Below the pieces are notes generated by a model. It ran no database searches and had not been told where the DNA came from. It saw only the letters and a list, made by a program, of their open reading frames with translations. From Devosia indica (lineage in GTDB: Bacteria; Pseudomonadota; Alphaproteobacteria; Rhizobiales; Devosiaceae), in contig NZ_PYVZ01000008.1 of NCBI RefSeq assembly GCF_003056405.1, positions 62,001 through 126,000 on the forward strand: a stretch of DNA of 64,000 bases, given 5' to 3'. This document shows, piece by piece, positions 1 through 8,990 of this stretch. Position 1 is the stretch's first letter. Each line of letters opens with the position of its first letter. The translations under genes and the position numbers were made by a program.

Positions 1-520
1 AGTGCGTCAGCGCGCCCAGGAAGAACGGCGCCGGATTTTCCAGCGTGATCTCAAGCGTCTTGTCGTCGATAGCGGTAACGCCGAGCTCGCTCAGCTCCAT
101 CTCGCCGGCATTGACGGCCTCGGCATTCTTGATCGGGTACTGCAGATAGGCGTAGCCGGCTGCGGTTTCCGGATTCATCAGGCGCTGGAAGGCGAAGACG
201 AAATCACCAGCGGTCACCGGCTCGCCATCGGACCACACCGAATCTTCGCGGATCTTGAAGGTGTAGACCAGGCCGTCCTCGGACACTTCATAGGACTCGG
301 CAGCACCCAGGATCGGTGCGCCTTCGGCATCTTCGGTCATCAGGCCTTCGATATAGTCGCCGACAATCCGGTTTTCCCAGTCGCCGGAAACGCGATGCGG
401 ATCGAGCGAAGCGGGCTCGCCACCATTCATCATGTGCAGGGTCTGTGCCTGCACGGCGCCGAAGCTCAAGCTGAACACGCTGGCCAGCGCAACGGCCTTA
501 AGGGCTGTTGTGAATTTCAT
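1..520 (-). CDS. Oligopeptide ABC transporter substrate-binding protein (OppA family), 3' part missing
   Basis: The reading frame starts at 520 and runs off the left edge of the window, so only about the first 173 residues are present. The start ATG follows AAGGAGA at a good distance. Residues 1-26 form a Sec signal peptide ending in a VQA-type cleavage site. The mature start, with LHMMNGGEPASLDPHRV, is the classic beginning of SBP family 5 peptide-binding proteins, and VWSDGEPVTAGDFVFAFQR is the family's ligand-domain signature. It should capture peptides in the periplasm for an Opp/Dpp permease whose genes would lie to the left. A LiuR-like site lies about 150 bp upstream. Confidence 0.9.
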   Translation of the reverse strand, partial: MKFTTALKAVALASVFSLSFGAVQAQTLHMMNGGEPASLDPHRVSGDWENRIVGDYIEGLMTEDAEGAPILGAAESYEVSEDGLVYTFKIREDSVWSDGEPVTAGDFVFAFQRLMNPETAAGYAYLQYPIKNAEAVNAGEMELSELGVTAIDDKTLEITLENPAPFFLGALTH

Positions 521-834
521 TATCGTCCCATCTCCTTGTGGAATTCTTCGCGTTTCTCTAACTGGCCGCCTTTGACGTCGGGCAGCTCATTCTTCTTCGC
601 CGCCGGACCGGGGCCCGGCGAGCAAGATGGTGGACGGTATTACGCAAATCCGTCCACTGACAAGCAAAAGATTGACCTAAACGTCATCTGGCGGTCGATT
701 GTGAATATCCTCAATTCAGCCTGCTGGGAGGCATGAATTTTTGCCGGATAAGGCAATGATGGAATCAGATGCTCTGGCGTCTGGATCAATCTTCAGCCTG
801 CGCAAGCGCGTGCTAATTCGCCGCATCGCGCCGT
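521..834. other. Intergenic region between the fad operon end and the peptide-binding gene
   Basis: This stretch of about 310 bases has no credible gene. It must hold the promoter of the leftward peptide-binding gene. A LiuR-like 16-mer lies at 672-687. A weak hairpin (TTGCC/GGCAA near 740-756) could end leftward transcripts of the fad operon, but its U-tract is poor. Confidence 0.6.
672..687. promoter_or_regulatory. Possible third LiuR-type operator
   Basis: TTGACCTAAACGTCAT resembles the two 16-mers at 7058 and 7132. It keeps TTGAC and ACGT at the same spacing and matches about 13 of 16 consensus positions. It lies upstream of the peptide-binding gene. It is a weaker palindrome and may be chance. 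Confidence 0.3.
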
Positions 835-993
835 TCAGCCCGGCTGCATGCCGCCCTGCACAAAAAATATGATGAGGGCCACGCCGACCAGCACGGCGAA
901 GGGCACCCAGCCCGGCAAGGGGCCGCGCGGTTTCTTGACGGGCGGCTCGGGCGTCTTCTCGGGCCGCTGGAATTTGATGACGTTGTCGCTCAT
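835..993 (-). CDS. 52-aa single-pass membrane protein at the end of the fad operon
   Basis: The ATG at 993 overlaps the thiolase stop codon (ATGA), which fixes this start and suggests translational coupling. The protein has a polar, proline-rich N-terminus (MSDNVIKFQRPEKTPEPPV). One transmembrane segment follows at about residues 28-46 (WVPFAVLVGVALIIFFVQ), with a very short tail. No family is recognised. Short proteins of this layout recur at ends of alphaproteobacterial operons. Its role in fatty-acid oxidation, if any, is unknown. Confidence 0.65.
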   Translation of the reverse strand: MSDNVIKFQRPEKTPEPPVKKPRGPLPGWVPFAVLVGVALIIFFVQGGMQPG

Positions 994-2273
994 TGAGCGC
1001 TTTCTACCAGAGCTGCCACGCCCATGCCACCTGCCGTACACACCGAAATCAGTGCTTTCTTGTTAGCCTGGTTCGACAGCATCTTGGCCGTCAGGCCCAG
1101 AATGCGCGCGCCGGTCGCCGCAAAGGGATGGCCATAGGCCAGGCTCGAGCCCTTCACATTGATCCTGGCCGGATCGATCTCCCCCATGACGCTGTCGCGC
1201 CCGAGAACGTCCTTGCAATAGGCCGGATCCTTCCAGGCCTTGAGTGTGCACAGCACCTGCGCGGCAAAGGCCTCGTGCAGTTCGAAATAATCGATGTCAT
1301 CAAACCCGATGCCAGCTTTTTCCAGCATTTCGGAAACCGCGATGGTCGGCGCCATGAGCAGGCCCTCACCATGGGCGAAGTCATTGCCGGCCACGCGCCC
1401 GGTGGTGAGGTACGCCAGGATCGGCAGGCCACGCGCTTTCGCCCAGTCTTCGCTGGCCAGCAGCACCCCGGCCGCACCATCGGTCAGCGGCGTCGAGTTA
1501 CCGGCCGTCAGCGTGCCATGGCCGCTCGCTTTGTCGAAGGCGGGCTTGAGCGTGCTCATCTTGTCCAGATTGGCATCGGCACGGACATTATTGTCCCGCA
1601 CCAGGCCGGCGCAGGAGACCAGGAGATCATCGTGGAAGCCCTCGTCATAGGCCGCCGCGGCATTGCGGTGGCTGGCCACGGCCAGTGCATCCTGATCCTT
1701 GCGGCTGATGCCCCATTCACGCGCCATCAGTTCACAGTGCTGACCCATCGATAGGCCTGTGCGCGGCTCGTTGACCGATGGGGCCACCGGGGTCAGTTCG
1801 CCAAAGGAAAAGCCCTTGAAGGCACCCAGCTTCTGACCCGTCGTCTTGGCTGCATTGGCCTTGAGCAGGCGATGCTGGAACTTCGGCCCAAAGACGATGG
1901 GGCTGTCGCTCACCGTATCCGAGCCGGCGGCGATACCGCTTTCGATCTGCCCCGAGGCAATCTTGCCGGCCAATACCAGCGCCGCCTGCAGGCTCGTGCC
2001 GCAGGCGATCTGCATGGTGGTGCCGGGGGTTCGGGGGCTGAGGCCTGCATCGAGCAGGGCTTCGCGGGCAATGTTGAAATCGCGCGAATGGTTGATCACG
2101 GCGCCCGCAATCACCTCATCCACCTTTTCGCCCTTGAGACCGAACTTGTCGGCCAGCCCACCCAGCACCGTGCCGAGCATGGACAGGTTGGTTTCGTCCG
2201 CATAGGCGGTGCCACCACGGGCAAAGGGAATGCGAGCCGAGCCGACAATGGCAACGCGTTTGAGTTCAGTCAT
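990..2273 (-). CDS. fadI: Acetyl-CoA C-acyltransferase (3-ketoacyl-CoA thiolase), FadI type
   Basis: This enzyme cleaves 3-ketoacyl-CoA with CoA in the last step of beta-oxidation. The ATG at 2273 has AGGAG upstream and begins the conserved VAIVGSARIPFARG; codons further upstream are not conserved. The nucleophile cysteine lies in MQIACGTSLQAA, which resembles E. coli FadI (QQACGTGLEAA) more than FadA. The other catalytic parts, HEAFAAQ, GHPFAATGAR and the second cysteine in CTAGGMGVA, are present. At 427 residues it has full length. It follows fadJ by about 16 nt and overlaps the next small gene by 4 nt, so the genes form one leftward operon. Confidence 0.92.
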   Translation of the reverse strand: MTELKRVAIVGSARIPFARGGTAYADETNLSMLGTVLGGLADKFGLKGEKVDEVIAGAVINHSRDFNIAREALLDAGLSPRTPGTTMQIACGTSLQAALVLAGKIASGQIESGIAAGSDTVSDSPIVFGPKFQHRLLKANAAKTTGQKLGAFKGFSFGELTPVAPSVNEPRTGLSMGQHCELMAREWGISRKDQDALAVASHRNAAAAYDEGFHDDLLVSCAGLVRDNNVRADANLDKMSTLKPAFDKASGHGTLTAGNSTPLTDGAAGVLLASEDWAKARGLPILAYLTTGRVAGNDFAHGEGLLMAPTIAVSEMLEKAGIGFDDIDYFELHEAFAAQVLCTLKAWKDPAYCKDVLGRDSVMGEIDPARINVKGSSLAYGHPFAATGARILGLTAKMLSNQANKKALISVCTAGGMGVAALVESAQ

Positions 2274-2289
2274 TTGTGTTGTTCTCCTC

Positions 2290-4251
2290 TTACGCGCGGC
2301 CATCGGCCCTGGCCTTCATCGGCCCGCCCAGGAAAGGCGCAAAGCCGGTGCCCATGATGACGCCGATATCGGCCAGTTCGGGCGAGGCAACCACGCCCTC
2401 GGCGACCACCACTTCGGTCATGTCGACCAGCGGCCTGACCAGTTCCTTGCCCAGGCCAGCGAGGTCGGGATGGCTGGGCGTTTCGCCCTTTTGCGCCTTG
2501 CCCTTTTCCCATTTGTAGAAGCCCTCGCCGGTCTTGCGGCCCAGCTTGCCTTCGGCGATCAGCTTGGCAAACTTGCTGTCGGCCGGAATATCGTGGCCCA
2601 GTTCGGTGGCGACCGACTTGCCGACGTCGAGACCCACCGTATCCATCAGTTCGATCGGCCCCATCGGCATGCCGAAGGCGACGGCGGCGGCATCGAGCAA
2701 TTCCTTGCTCTCGCCTTTTTCCACCCGCTCCACGGCGCCCAGCATGTAAGGCATCAGCACGCGGTTGACGAGGAAGCCGGGCGCGGACTTGACCACCACC
2801 GGCGACTTGCCAATGGCCTGGGCAAAGCTGGCGCCCTTGCCGATTTCTTCATCGGTATTGAAGGTCGAGCGGATCACCTCGACCAGCGGCAGTTGCGCCA
2901 CGGGATTGAAGAAGTGCAGGCCGATCAGACGCGCCGGGTCCTTCAGTGCCTCGGCAATGCGTTCCAGTTCGATTGACGAGGTATTGGTGGCCAGGATCGC
3001 GCCGGGTTTGAGCTGATCCTCGATTCCGGAAAAGATCTTCTGCTTGACCTCAAGCTTTTCCACCACCGCCTCGATGATGACGTCGGCGCGGGACACGCCG
3101 GTACCCTTGGGGTCGGCGACAAGGCGCAGCATGGCGGCATCGACCTCGCGCTTCTTCTTGTAGCGCTTGCTGAACAGCGCCTTGGCCCGATCGAGTGCCG
3201 GCTTGATCCGCTCCATGTCCAGATCCTGCAAGGTAACACTCATGCCGCGATAGGCGCACCAGGCAGCGATATCGCCGCCCATCACCCCCGCGCCGATCAC
3301 ATGCACGCGGGAGAATTTCGCGCCTTTGAGGCCCTGTTTCTTGAGGCCCTCGGACAGGAAAAACACGCGCCTGAGATTGGTGGCGGTGGGTGACCCCATC
3401 AGCGGCACAAAGGCATCGACCTCGCCGCGGATCATCGCGCGCCAGTCATTGCCATGCTTTTCGAACAGGTCGATCAGCGCATACGGGGCGGGATAGTGCT
3501 CCTTGCGGGCCTTCTTGCCGGCCTGCTTGCGCATCTGGTTGGCAATGGCCTCGCGCACCAGCGGCAGGGCAGCCGCCTTCTTGATCGCTGGCGCCTCGCT
3601 CGACTTCTTCCTGGTCAGCACGGCCTTGCGGCCTTCCCAGCGCAACTGGTCGCGATGGCGCACCAGCTTGTCGACGAGGTTGAGGCCGCGCGCGGCGCCT
3701 GCCCGCAACATCTTGCCGGTGAGCATGATGCCCATGGCATCGACCGGTCCCGCCTGGCGGATCGAGCGGCCGGTGCCGCCGAAACCGGGGAAAATGCCCA
3801 GGTTCACTTCCGGGAATCCAATGCGGGTTTTCTCGTCATTGACCGCGATGCGGTAGTGGCAGGCCAGCGCCAGTTCGAGCCCACCGCCCAGGCAGAAGCC
3901 GTGTATGCCGGCCACCACCGGCACGGGCAGCGATTCGATGCGGGCAAACAGCGCATGGGTGCGCCGCAGTGCTTCTGGCAGCACCGAAAAATCGCTCATT
4001 GCGTCGAATTCGCTGACATCGGCGCCGGCGATGAAGCCGCTATCCTTGCCCGACAGGATCACCACGCCCGCCAGCTCGTCGGAACTGGCCAGGTCCTCGA
4101 AGCGCGCCACCAGCGTCTCGAGCTCCATGATGGCTTCGCGGCTCAGCGTATTCACCGAGGACTCGGGAGTGTTGATGGTCAGCCAGCCGATCTTTTCGAG
4201 ATCGGTGTGAAAGCGCCAATGTCTGGTCTCGGTTGCCTGTGGGGCGATCAT
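2290..4251 (-). CDS. fadJ: Fatty-acid oxidation complex alpha subunit (enoyl-CoA hydratase / 3-hydroxyacyl-CoA dehydrogenase)
   Basis: This bifunctional enzyme hydrates 2-enoyl-CoA and oxidises L-3-hydroxyacyl-CoA with NAD. Residues ~15-200 form a crotonase domain with both expected glutamates, in GGGLELALACHYR and FPEVNLGIFPGFGG. A Rossmann NAD domain starts with VHVIGAGVMGGDIA, and the 3HCDH signature LIGLHFFNPVAQLPLVEVI follows. The C-terminal helical domain ends in FAPFLGGPM. At 653 residues it is shorter than E. coli FadB/FadJ (about 715-730), mostly in the linker. It is followed by fadI. It is separated from fadE by a 186-bp gap filled with a palindromic repeat. Confidence 0.92.
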   Translation of the reverse strand: MIAPQATETRHWRFHTDLEKIGWLTINTPESSVNTLSREAIMELETLVARFEDLASSDELAGVVILSGKDSGFIAGADVSEFDAMSDFSVLPEALRRTHALFARIESLPVPVVAGIHGFCLGGGLELALACHYRIAVNDEKTRIGFPEVNLGIFPGFGGTGRSIRQAGPVDAMGIMLTGKMLRAGAARGLNLVDKLVRHRDQLRWEGRKAVLTRKKSSEAPAIKKAAALPLVREAIANQMRKQAGKKARKEHYPAPYALIDLFEKHGNDWRAMIRGEVDAFVPLMGSPTATNLRRVFFLSEGLKKQGLKGAKFSRVHVIGAGVMGGDIAAWCAYRGMSVTLQDLDMERIKPALDRAKALFSKRYKKKREVDAAMLRLVADPKGTGVSRADVIIEAVVEKLEVKQKIFSGIEDQLKPGAILATNTSSIELERIAEALKDPARLIGLHFFNPVAQLPLVEVIRSTFNTDEEIGKGASFAQAIGKSPVVVKSAPGFLVNRVLMPYMLGAVERVEKGESKELLDAAAVAFGMPMGPIELMDTVGLDVGKSVATELGHDIPADSKFAKLIAEGKLGRKTGEGFYKWEKGKAQKGETPSHPDLAGLGKELVRPLVDMTEVVVAEGVVASPELADIGVIMGTGFAPFLGGPMKARADGRA

Positions 4252-4270
4252 CTTCGTTCGGTCCTCTCTT

Positions 4271-4402
4271 GTTCCCCTCCCCTTTGAGGGGAGGGGTTAG
4301 GGGTGGGGGTTCAGGCGGCTCAACGCATTGTTGCGTCCCCTGAAAAGCCGGAACCCCCACCCTCAGTCCCTCCCCTCAAGGGGGGAGGGAGGCGCAGGCC
4401 AA
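4271..4402. repeat. GC-rich palindromic intergenic repeat between fadE and fadJ
   Basis: Two short palindromes, at 4274-4296 (CCCCTCCCCT/AGGGGAGGGG) and about 4368-4390, are nested in a larger inverted repeat. The outer arms are GGGGTGGGGGTTC at 4300-4312 and GAACCCCCACCC at 4351-4362. The same style recurs at 13433-13570, 49457-49590 and 53431-53500. Such elements are common in Hyphomicrobiales. Here it sits inside a presumed operon and could reduce read-through or mark a processing site. Confidence 0.75.
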
Positions 4403-4437
4403 GCCTGCATCGTTCAATTTTATCTACGGACGCTCTG

Positions 4438-6903
4438 CTATTCCGCCGCCTGACGCGGCGAGGTTTCCTTAAGCACGTCCTGATCGAAATCGTCGACATG
4501 CACGGCCCGGTTGGTGGCTTCGTCGGCGGCCCGCATGATGCCGGCCTCATTATCGCTCAGCACACCCGCCTCGACCGCGTCGGCAATCGCATCGCGATCC
4601 AGCCGGCGCTCAATCACGCCGCGGCGCGCCGCCTTGATGAACTTGGCTTCGATCTCTTCGGCCTCGGTCACCTTGAGCAAGGCATCTTCCAGAACGCCCG
4701 TCACGTCATTTGGGTCCATCGACACAAAGACGCCCGTGGTCAACCGGTCGCGGAAGGCGCCGGGCCGCAGCACCGACCGCACGAAACGATAGTTGACGCG
4801 GTCCGAAGCGGGCTGGGCGTGGCGGCCCAGCGGGAAACACAGGAACCGCATGGCCCAGGCAAAGACGGGGTTGGGGAAATTGGCAAAGACCTCGGCGAAC
4901 TTGGCTTCGAGCGAGGCGACCCGATCGGCCATGATGGCCTCGACCAGTTCCTTGTCCTCGGCGATCGCGCCTTCTTCCTCGAAGCGCTTGAGGGTCGCCG
5001 ACATCAAATAGAGGTCACCCAGGATATCGGCCATGCGGCCCGAAATCTTCTGCTTGCGCTTGAGCGCGCCGCCCAGCACCACCGTGGTCCAGTCGGCCAC
5101 CAGGGCAAAATCCTGGCTATAGCGATGCAGGCGCCGGTACCAACGGGCCATCGAGCCTTCATTGGGCGCCGAAGCGAAGGCGCCATTGGTGAGGCCATGC
5201 AGGAAACTCGCCACGATATTGCGCAGCATGAAACCGGTATGGCCGCCAAAAGCCGCGTCGAAAGCTTCCAGACCCGCCCGCTTGTCCTTGTTCTGCGCCG
5301 CCTGGATTTCCTTAAGGAGATAGGGGTGCGCGCGCAGCACGCCCTGGGCAAAGGTCATCAGCGTGCGGGTGAGAATATTGGCACCCTCCACCGTGATCGC
5401 TACTGGCATGGACTGATAGGCGCCGAACAGATAATTGCCCGGCCCATCCTGGATGGCGCGGCCACCCTGGATGTCGAAGGCGTCGTCCATGCTGTCACGC
5501 ATGGCCTCGGTGGTGGTGTATTTGAGCAGCCCGGCAATCACCGCCGGACGCTGGCCTTCATCGACCATCGAGGCGGTGAGGCGGCGTGCCGCCTCATACA
5601 TATAGGCGCGCTTGACCATCTCGCCGAGCGGTTCGGCCACGCCTTCCATGATGCCCACCGGAATGCCGAACTGGCGGCGCACCCGCGCATAGGCCGAAGT
5701 GGCGCGCAGGGTCTGCTTGATCGACGTTGTGCCGATGGCCGGCAACGAAATGGCGCGGCCGGTGGACAGGCACTCCATCAGCATGCGCCAGCCCTGCCCG
5801 GCATAGTCGGTGCCGCCAATGAGGAAATCCATCGGCACGAACATGTCGGTGCCCCGCACCGGGCCGTTCATGAAAGCCTGACGGGCCGGGTAGTGGCGGC
5901 GGCCGATATCAAGCCCGGGATGGTCGTGCGGGATCAGCGCCAGGGTGATGCCGATATCCGGGCCACGCCCGAGCAGATTGTCAGGGTCCTTGAGGATGAA
6001 AGCCAGGCCCACCAGGGTGGCGATGGGCGCCAGCGTGATGTAGCGCTTGTCGAAGGAGAGGCGCACGCCGAGCACTTCCTGCCCGTTATGCATGCCCTTG
6101 GTGACAATGCCGATGTCGCGCATACCACCCGCGTCGGACCCCGAATGCACCCCGGTCAATGCAAAACAAGGCACCTCGCGGCCATCGGCAAGGCGATGGA
6201 GGTATTTTTCCTTTTGCGCCGGTGTGCCGTATTTTTCCAGCAGTTCGCCCGGCCCAAGGGAATTGGGCACCATGACGGTGATGCCGGCAGCGACCGAACG
6301 GCTCGATATCTTGGAGACGATCATCGACTGGGCCTGAGCCGAAAAGCCCAAGCCGCCATGCTCCTTGGCAATCAGCATGCCCAGGAACCCCTTGGACTTG
6401 AGAAAGTCCCAGAGTTCGGGGCTGAGATCGGCGCGATTGTGGCGGATATCCCAATCGTCGATCATCTTGCAGGCGGTTTCGGTGGGCCCGTCGAGAAAGG
6501 CCTGTTCCTCGTCGGTCAGGGTCAGCGGCCGAATGCCGGTCAGCTTGTTCCAGTCCGGGCGGCCGGAGAACAATTCGGCGTCCCAGCCCACGGTACCGGC
6601 ATCGAGCGCCTCCTGTTCGGTGCGGCTGACCTTGGGGAGGATGGATTTGACCGCGCCGTAAATTGGCGTGGTGAGCACCGCCATGCGGATCGGCTTGACC
6701 GACAGGGCCAGCAAGAGGGCGCCGAAGACGATCAGCACCCAGGATAACCAGCCCAGCCCATAGACGGCGCCGGACTGGGTGAAGTCCAAACCCGACACCA
6801 CGCCGATCACGGCGAAAGCGGCGCCCCACTGCCAGAGCGGGCTTTCCCGCATGGCCAGAGCACCAAACGCCACCAGACTGATCGCAACCAGCAACAGGGT
6901 CAT
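4438..6903 (-). CDS. fadE: Acyl-CoA dehydrogenase, FadE type
   Basis: FadE catalyses the first beta-oxidation step, from acyl-CoA to 2-enoyl-CoA, using FAD. The ATG at 6903 has AGGAGG 9 nt upstream; the nearer ATG at 6912 abuts the ribosome site and is unlikely. The 821-residue protein matches E. coli FadE (814) in length and layout. It begins with two hydrophobic segments (about 1-50), then SRTEQEALDAGTVGWD, AFLDGPTE and the flavoprotein core with MVPNSLGPGELLEKYGT and CFALTG..SGSDAGG. A C-terminal extension specific to FadE follows. It diverges from fadD across a 371-bp gap with two LiuR-type operators. Confidence 0.94.
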   Translation of the reverse strand: MTLLLVAISLVAFGALAMRESPLWQWGAAFAVIGVVSGLDFTQSGAVYGLGWLSWVLIVFGALLLALSVKPIRMAVLTTPIYGAVKSILPKVSRTEQEALDAGTVGWDAELFSGRPDWNKLTGIRPLTLTDEEQAFLDGPTETACKMIDDWDIRHNRADLSPELWDFLKSKGFLGMLIAKEHGGLGFSAQAQSMIVSKISSRSVAAGITVMVPNSLGPGELLEKYGTPAQKEKYLHRLADGREVPCFALTGVHSGSDAGGMRDIGIVTKGMHNGQEVLGVRLSFDKRYITLAPIATLVGLAFILKDPDNLLGRGPDIGITLALIPHDHPGLDIGRRHYPARQAFMNGPVRGTDMFVPMDFLIGGTDYAGQGWRMLMECLSTGRAISLPAIGTTSIKQTLRATSAYARVRRQFGIPVGIMEGVAEPLGEMVKRAYMYEAARRLTASMVDEGQRPAVIAGLLKYTTTEAMRDSMDDAFDIQGGRAIQDGPGNYLFGAYQSMPVAITVEGANILTRTLMTFAQGVLRAHPYLLKEIQAAQNKDKRAGLEAFDAAFGGHTGFMLRNIVASFLHGLTNGAFASAPNEGSMARWYRRLHRYSQDFALVADWTTVVLGGALKRKQKISGRMADILGDLYLMSATLKRFEEEGAIAEDKELVEAIMADRVASLEAKFAEVFANFPNPVFAWAMRFLCFPLGRHAQPASDRVNYRFVRSVLRPGAFRDRLTTGVFVSMDPNDVTGVLEDALLKVTEAEEIEAKFIKAARRGVIERRLDRDAIADAVEAGVLSDNEAGIMRAADEATNRAVHVDDFDQDVLKETSPRQAAE

Positions 6904-7057
6904 CGCCCACATCCTCCTCTTGCAACATTGCCCCAAGCTGGGGAGCAATGCTGTCTTCAACCAAATGCGGGACCGCCACGAAAGTTTCGCCCCGCTCCCC
7001 CTCGCCAAGCGCAGCCTAGCGCCACCACGGGGATCTGTTGAAGACAGTTTACTCAGA

Positions 7058-7073
7058 TTGACGCATACGTCAA
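7058..7073. promoter_or_regulatory. LiuR-type operator 1
   Basis: TTGACGCATACGTCAA is an inverted repeat (TTGACG-N4-CGTCAA). The known LiuR/MerR consensus in proteobacteria has the form TTnACG-N4-CGTnAA. A LiuR-like gene lies 1.9 kb away in the same locus. It is placed about 155 bp upstream of fadE. Confidence 0.65.
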
Positions 7074-7131
7074 CCAGATGCCGATAAGGGCCACGCTCGG
7101 GCGAGCGCTTGCCAATGTCTTGGGCAGCCAA

Positions 7132-7147
7132 TTGACGCTAACGTAAA
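7132..7147. promoter_or_regulatory. LiuR-type operator 2
   Basis: TTGACGCTAACGTAAA is a near copy of the 7058 site with the same TTGACG and ACGT spacing. It lies nearer the fadD side of the divergent region. Confidence 0.62.
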
Positions 7148-7274
7148 CAAGTGTGATAGTTTCACGATGATGACAGGATAGGCGCCAAAAGAGCGCCGGG
7201 GGCGGAAACCGCGCCACTGCATCCAATAATGGGAACGCCCGTTTGTCTGTTTCAGGCATAGGGAGGAGATATCA

Positions 7275-8990
7275 ATGGACACGCCAGCCACCAGCAATGA
7301 CGGGCTTCGCCCCTGGATCGCCAGCTATCCCGAGGGCATTGTCTGGGACGACACGATCGACACATCCCCGGTGCATGAACAGGTCTTGGCTGCCTGCGCC
7401 AAAAATCCCGGCGCCATGGCCCTGGACTTTCTGGGCGGTACGACCAGTTTCGGTGAACTGGCCGAAAAGATCGTTGCCTTTGCCGGGGCGCTGCAAAGCC
7501 AGTTCGGCGTCACCAAGGGCACGCGCGTCGCCCTGATGCTGCCCAATACGCCCTTTTACCCGATTGCCTATTATGGCGTGCTGCGCGCCGGCGGCACCGT
7601 GGTCAATTGCAACCCGCTCTATACCGTGGCCGAGTTGGGCCACATCACCGCCAATGCCGGCGCCGACATCATGGTGACGCTGGACCTGCAGCAGATCTTT
7701 GAAAAGGCCGAGGCCCTGCTGGCCGCCGGCCATGTCAAGAAACTGGTCGTGGCCCATTTCCCCAATGCCCTGCCACTGGTCAAGAAAATCCTGTTCTCGG
7801 TTGCCAAGCGCAAGGATCTGGCCCACCCCGACCGCTCCGCCCATGCCGGTGTCATCAGCCGCTTTGAAGACCTGCTTGCCCGCAAGGACGCGCCAGCGCC
7901 GGTCGCCATCGATCCGCAGACCGACATCGCCGTGCAGCAATATACCGGCGGCACCACTGGCATTCCCAAGGGCGCGCTGCTGACCCACGCCAATATCGCG
8001 GCCAATATGAGCCAGATCGACAAATGGGGGTGCGGGCTGTTCTATCCGCCCTCCAAGGTGATCGCGGTCCTGCCTTTCTTTCACATCTTCGCCATGACCG
8101 TCTGCATGAACGTGCCGCTGTGCAATGGCACCCCGGTGATCATGCTGCCGCGCTTCGAATTGAAGGCCCTGCTGGGCATCTTCAATCGAACCGGCGCCAA
8201 TGTGCTGCCCGCCGTGCCAACCCTTCTCAGTGCATTGGCGCGGGCCGACGCCGTCACCCAGGCCCAGATCGAGACCCTGGAGGTCGCCATTTCCGGTGGC
8301 GCCGCCCTGCCCGACGAGGTGCGCCACGCCTTTTCCAAGAAGTCCAAGGCCCTCCTGGCCGAAGGCTATGGCCTGACCGAGGCCTCACCCGTGGTCTGCT
8401 GCGCGGCGCTGCGTGTGCCCTCCAAGCCCATGTCCATCGGCCTGCCTTTGCCCGGCACCGATATCCGCTTTGTCGATGTGGACAGCGGCAAGGTCGTCGG
8501 CATTGGTGAGAATGGCGAGTTGCAGGTCAAGGGCCCACAGGTCATGGCCGGCTATTACGAAAATCCTGAAGCAAGCAAGGACGCCTTCATGGATGGATGG
8601 CTGCGCACCGGCGACGTCGGCCATATGGACGAAGACGGCTATGTGTTCCTGGTCGACCGCATCAAGGACCTCATCATCTGCTCGGGTTTCAATGTTTATC
8701 CGCGCACCATTGAGGAGGCCATCATGACCCACGATGCTGTCGACGAGGTCAATGTGATCGGCGTGCCGGACGAATATCGCGGCGAGGCCCCGGTGGCCTT
8801 CGTCAAGCTCAAGGATGGCCACAGGCTGAGCGAGGCGGATCTGAAATCCTTCCTCGCCGAAAAGCTCAACAAGATTGAAATGCCCCGCCAGATCATCTTC
8901 AAGGATGCCCTGCCCAAGACCCTGATCGGCAAGCTGTCCAAGAAGGAATTGCGGGAAGAATACGCCCAGATGAAAGCCGGAAAATCGTGA
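7275..8990 (+). CDS. fadD: Long-chain fatty acid-CoA ligase
   Basis: FadD activates fatty acids to acyl-CoA with ATP and CoA and feeds beta-oxidation. The ATG at 7275 follows GGGAGGAG. The AMP-binding P-loop [11 protein letters not shown] is at residues 223-233, GYGLTEASP at 364-372, and the hinge and aspartate region [15 protein letters not shown] follows. The C-terminal catalytic lysine is in [11 protein letters not shown]. At 571 residues it has the usual length. It is divergent from fadE and overlaps the MerR gene by 4 nt (GTGA), so regulator and ligase are co-transcribed. Confidence 0.93.
   Translation: MDTPATSNDGLRPWIASYPEGIVWDDTIDTSPVHEQVLAACAKNPGAMALDFLGGTTSFGELAEKIVAFAGALQSQFGVTKGTRVALMLPNTPFYPIAYYGVLRAGGTVVNCNPLYTVAELGHITANAGADIMVTLDLQQIFEKAEALLAAGHVKKLVVAHFPNALPLVKKILFSVAKRKDLAHPDRSAHAGVISRFEDLLARKDAPAPVAIDPQTDIAVQQYTGGTTGIPKGALLTHANIAANMSQIDKWGCGLFYPPSKVIAVLPFFHIFAMTVCMNVPLCNGTPVIMLPRFELKALLGIFNRTGANVLPAVPTLLSALARADAVTQAQIETLEVAISGGAALPDEVRHAFSKKSKALLAEGYGLTEASPVVCCAALRVPSKPMSIGLPLPGTDIRFVDVDSGKVVGIGENGELQVKGPQVMAGYYENPEASKDAFMDGWLRTGDVGHMDEDGYVFLVDRIKDLIICSGFNVYPRTIEEAIMTHDAVDEVNVIGVPDEYRGEAPVAFVKLKDGHRLSEADLKSFLAEKLNKIEMPRQIIFKDALPKTLIGKLSKKELREEYAQMKAGKS

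Larger units (their letters stand above)
6904..7274. other. Divergent promoter region fadE / fadD
   Basis: This 371-bp gap separates leftward fadE from rightward fadD. It carries two near-identical 16-bp operator-like sequences at 7058-7073 and 7132-7147 and the fadD ribosome site GGGAGGAG at 7261-7268. No gene is visible. It is the evident control region of the whole beta-oxidation locus. Confidence 0.75.

Noticed and set aside
2..520. Open frame on the plus strand opposite the peptide-binding protein
   Set aside because: The minus strand shows a signal peptide, ribosome site and SBP family 5 motifs; the plus frame shows nothing recognisable.
4303..6747. Long open frame (over 800 codons) on the plus strand opposite fadE
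   Set aside because: It is the antisense shadow of fadE in GC-rich DNA. It lacks a ribosome site and family motifs, and fadE on the other strand is unmistakable.
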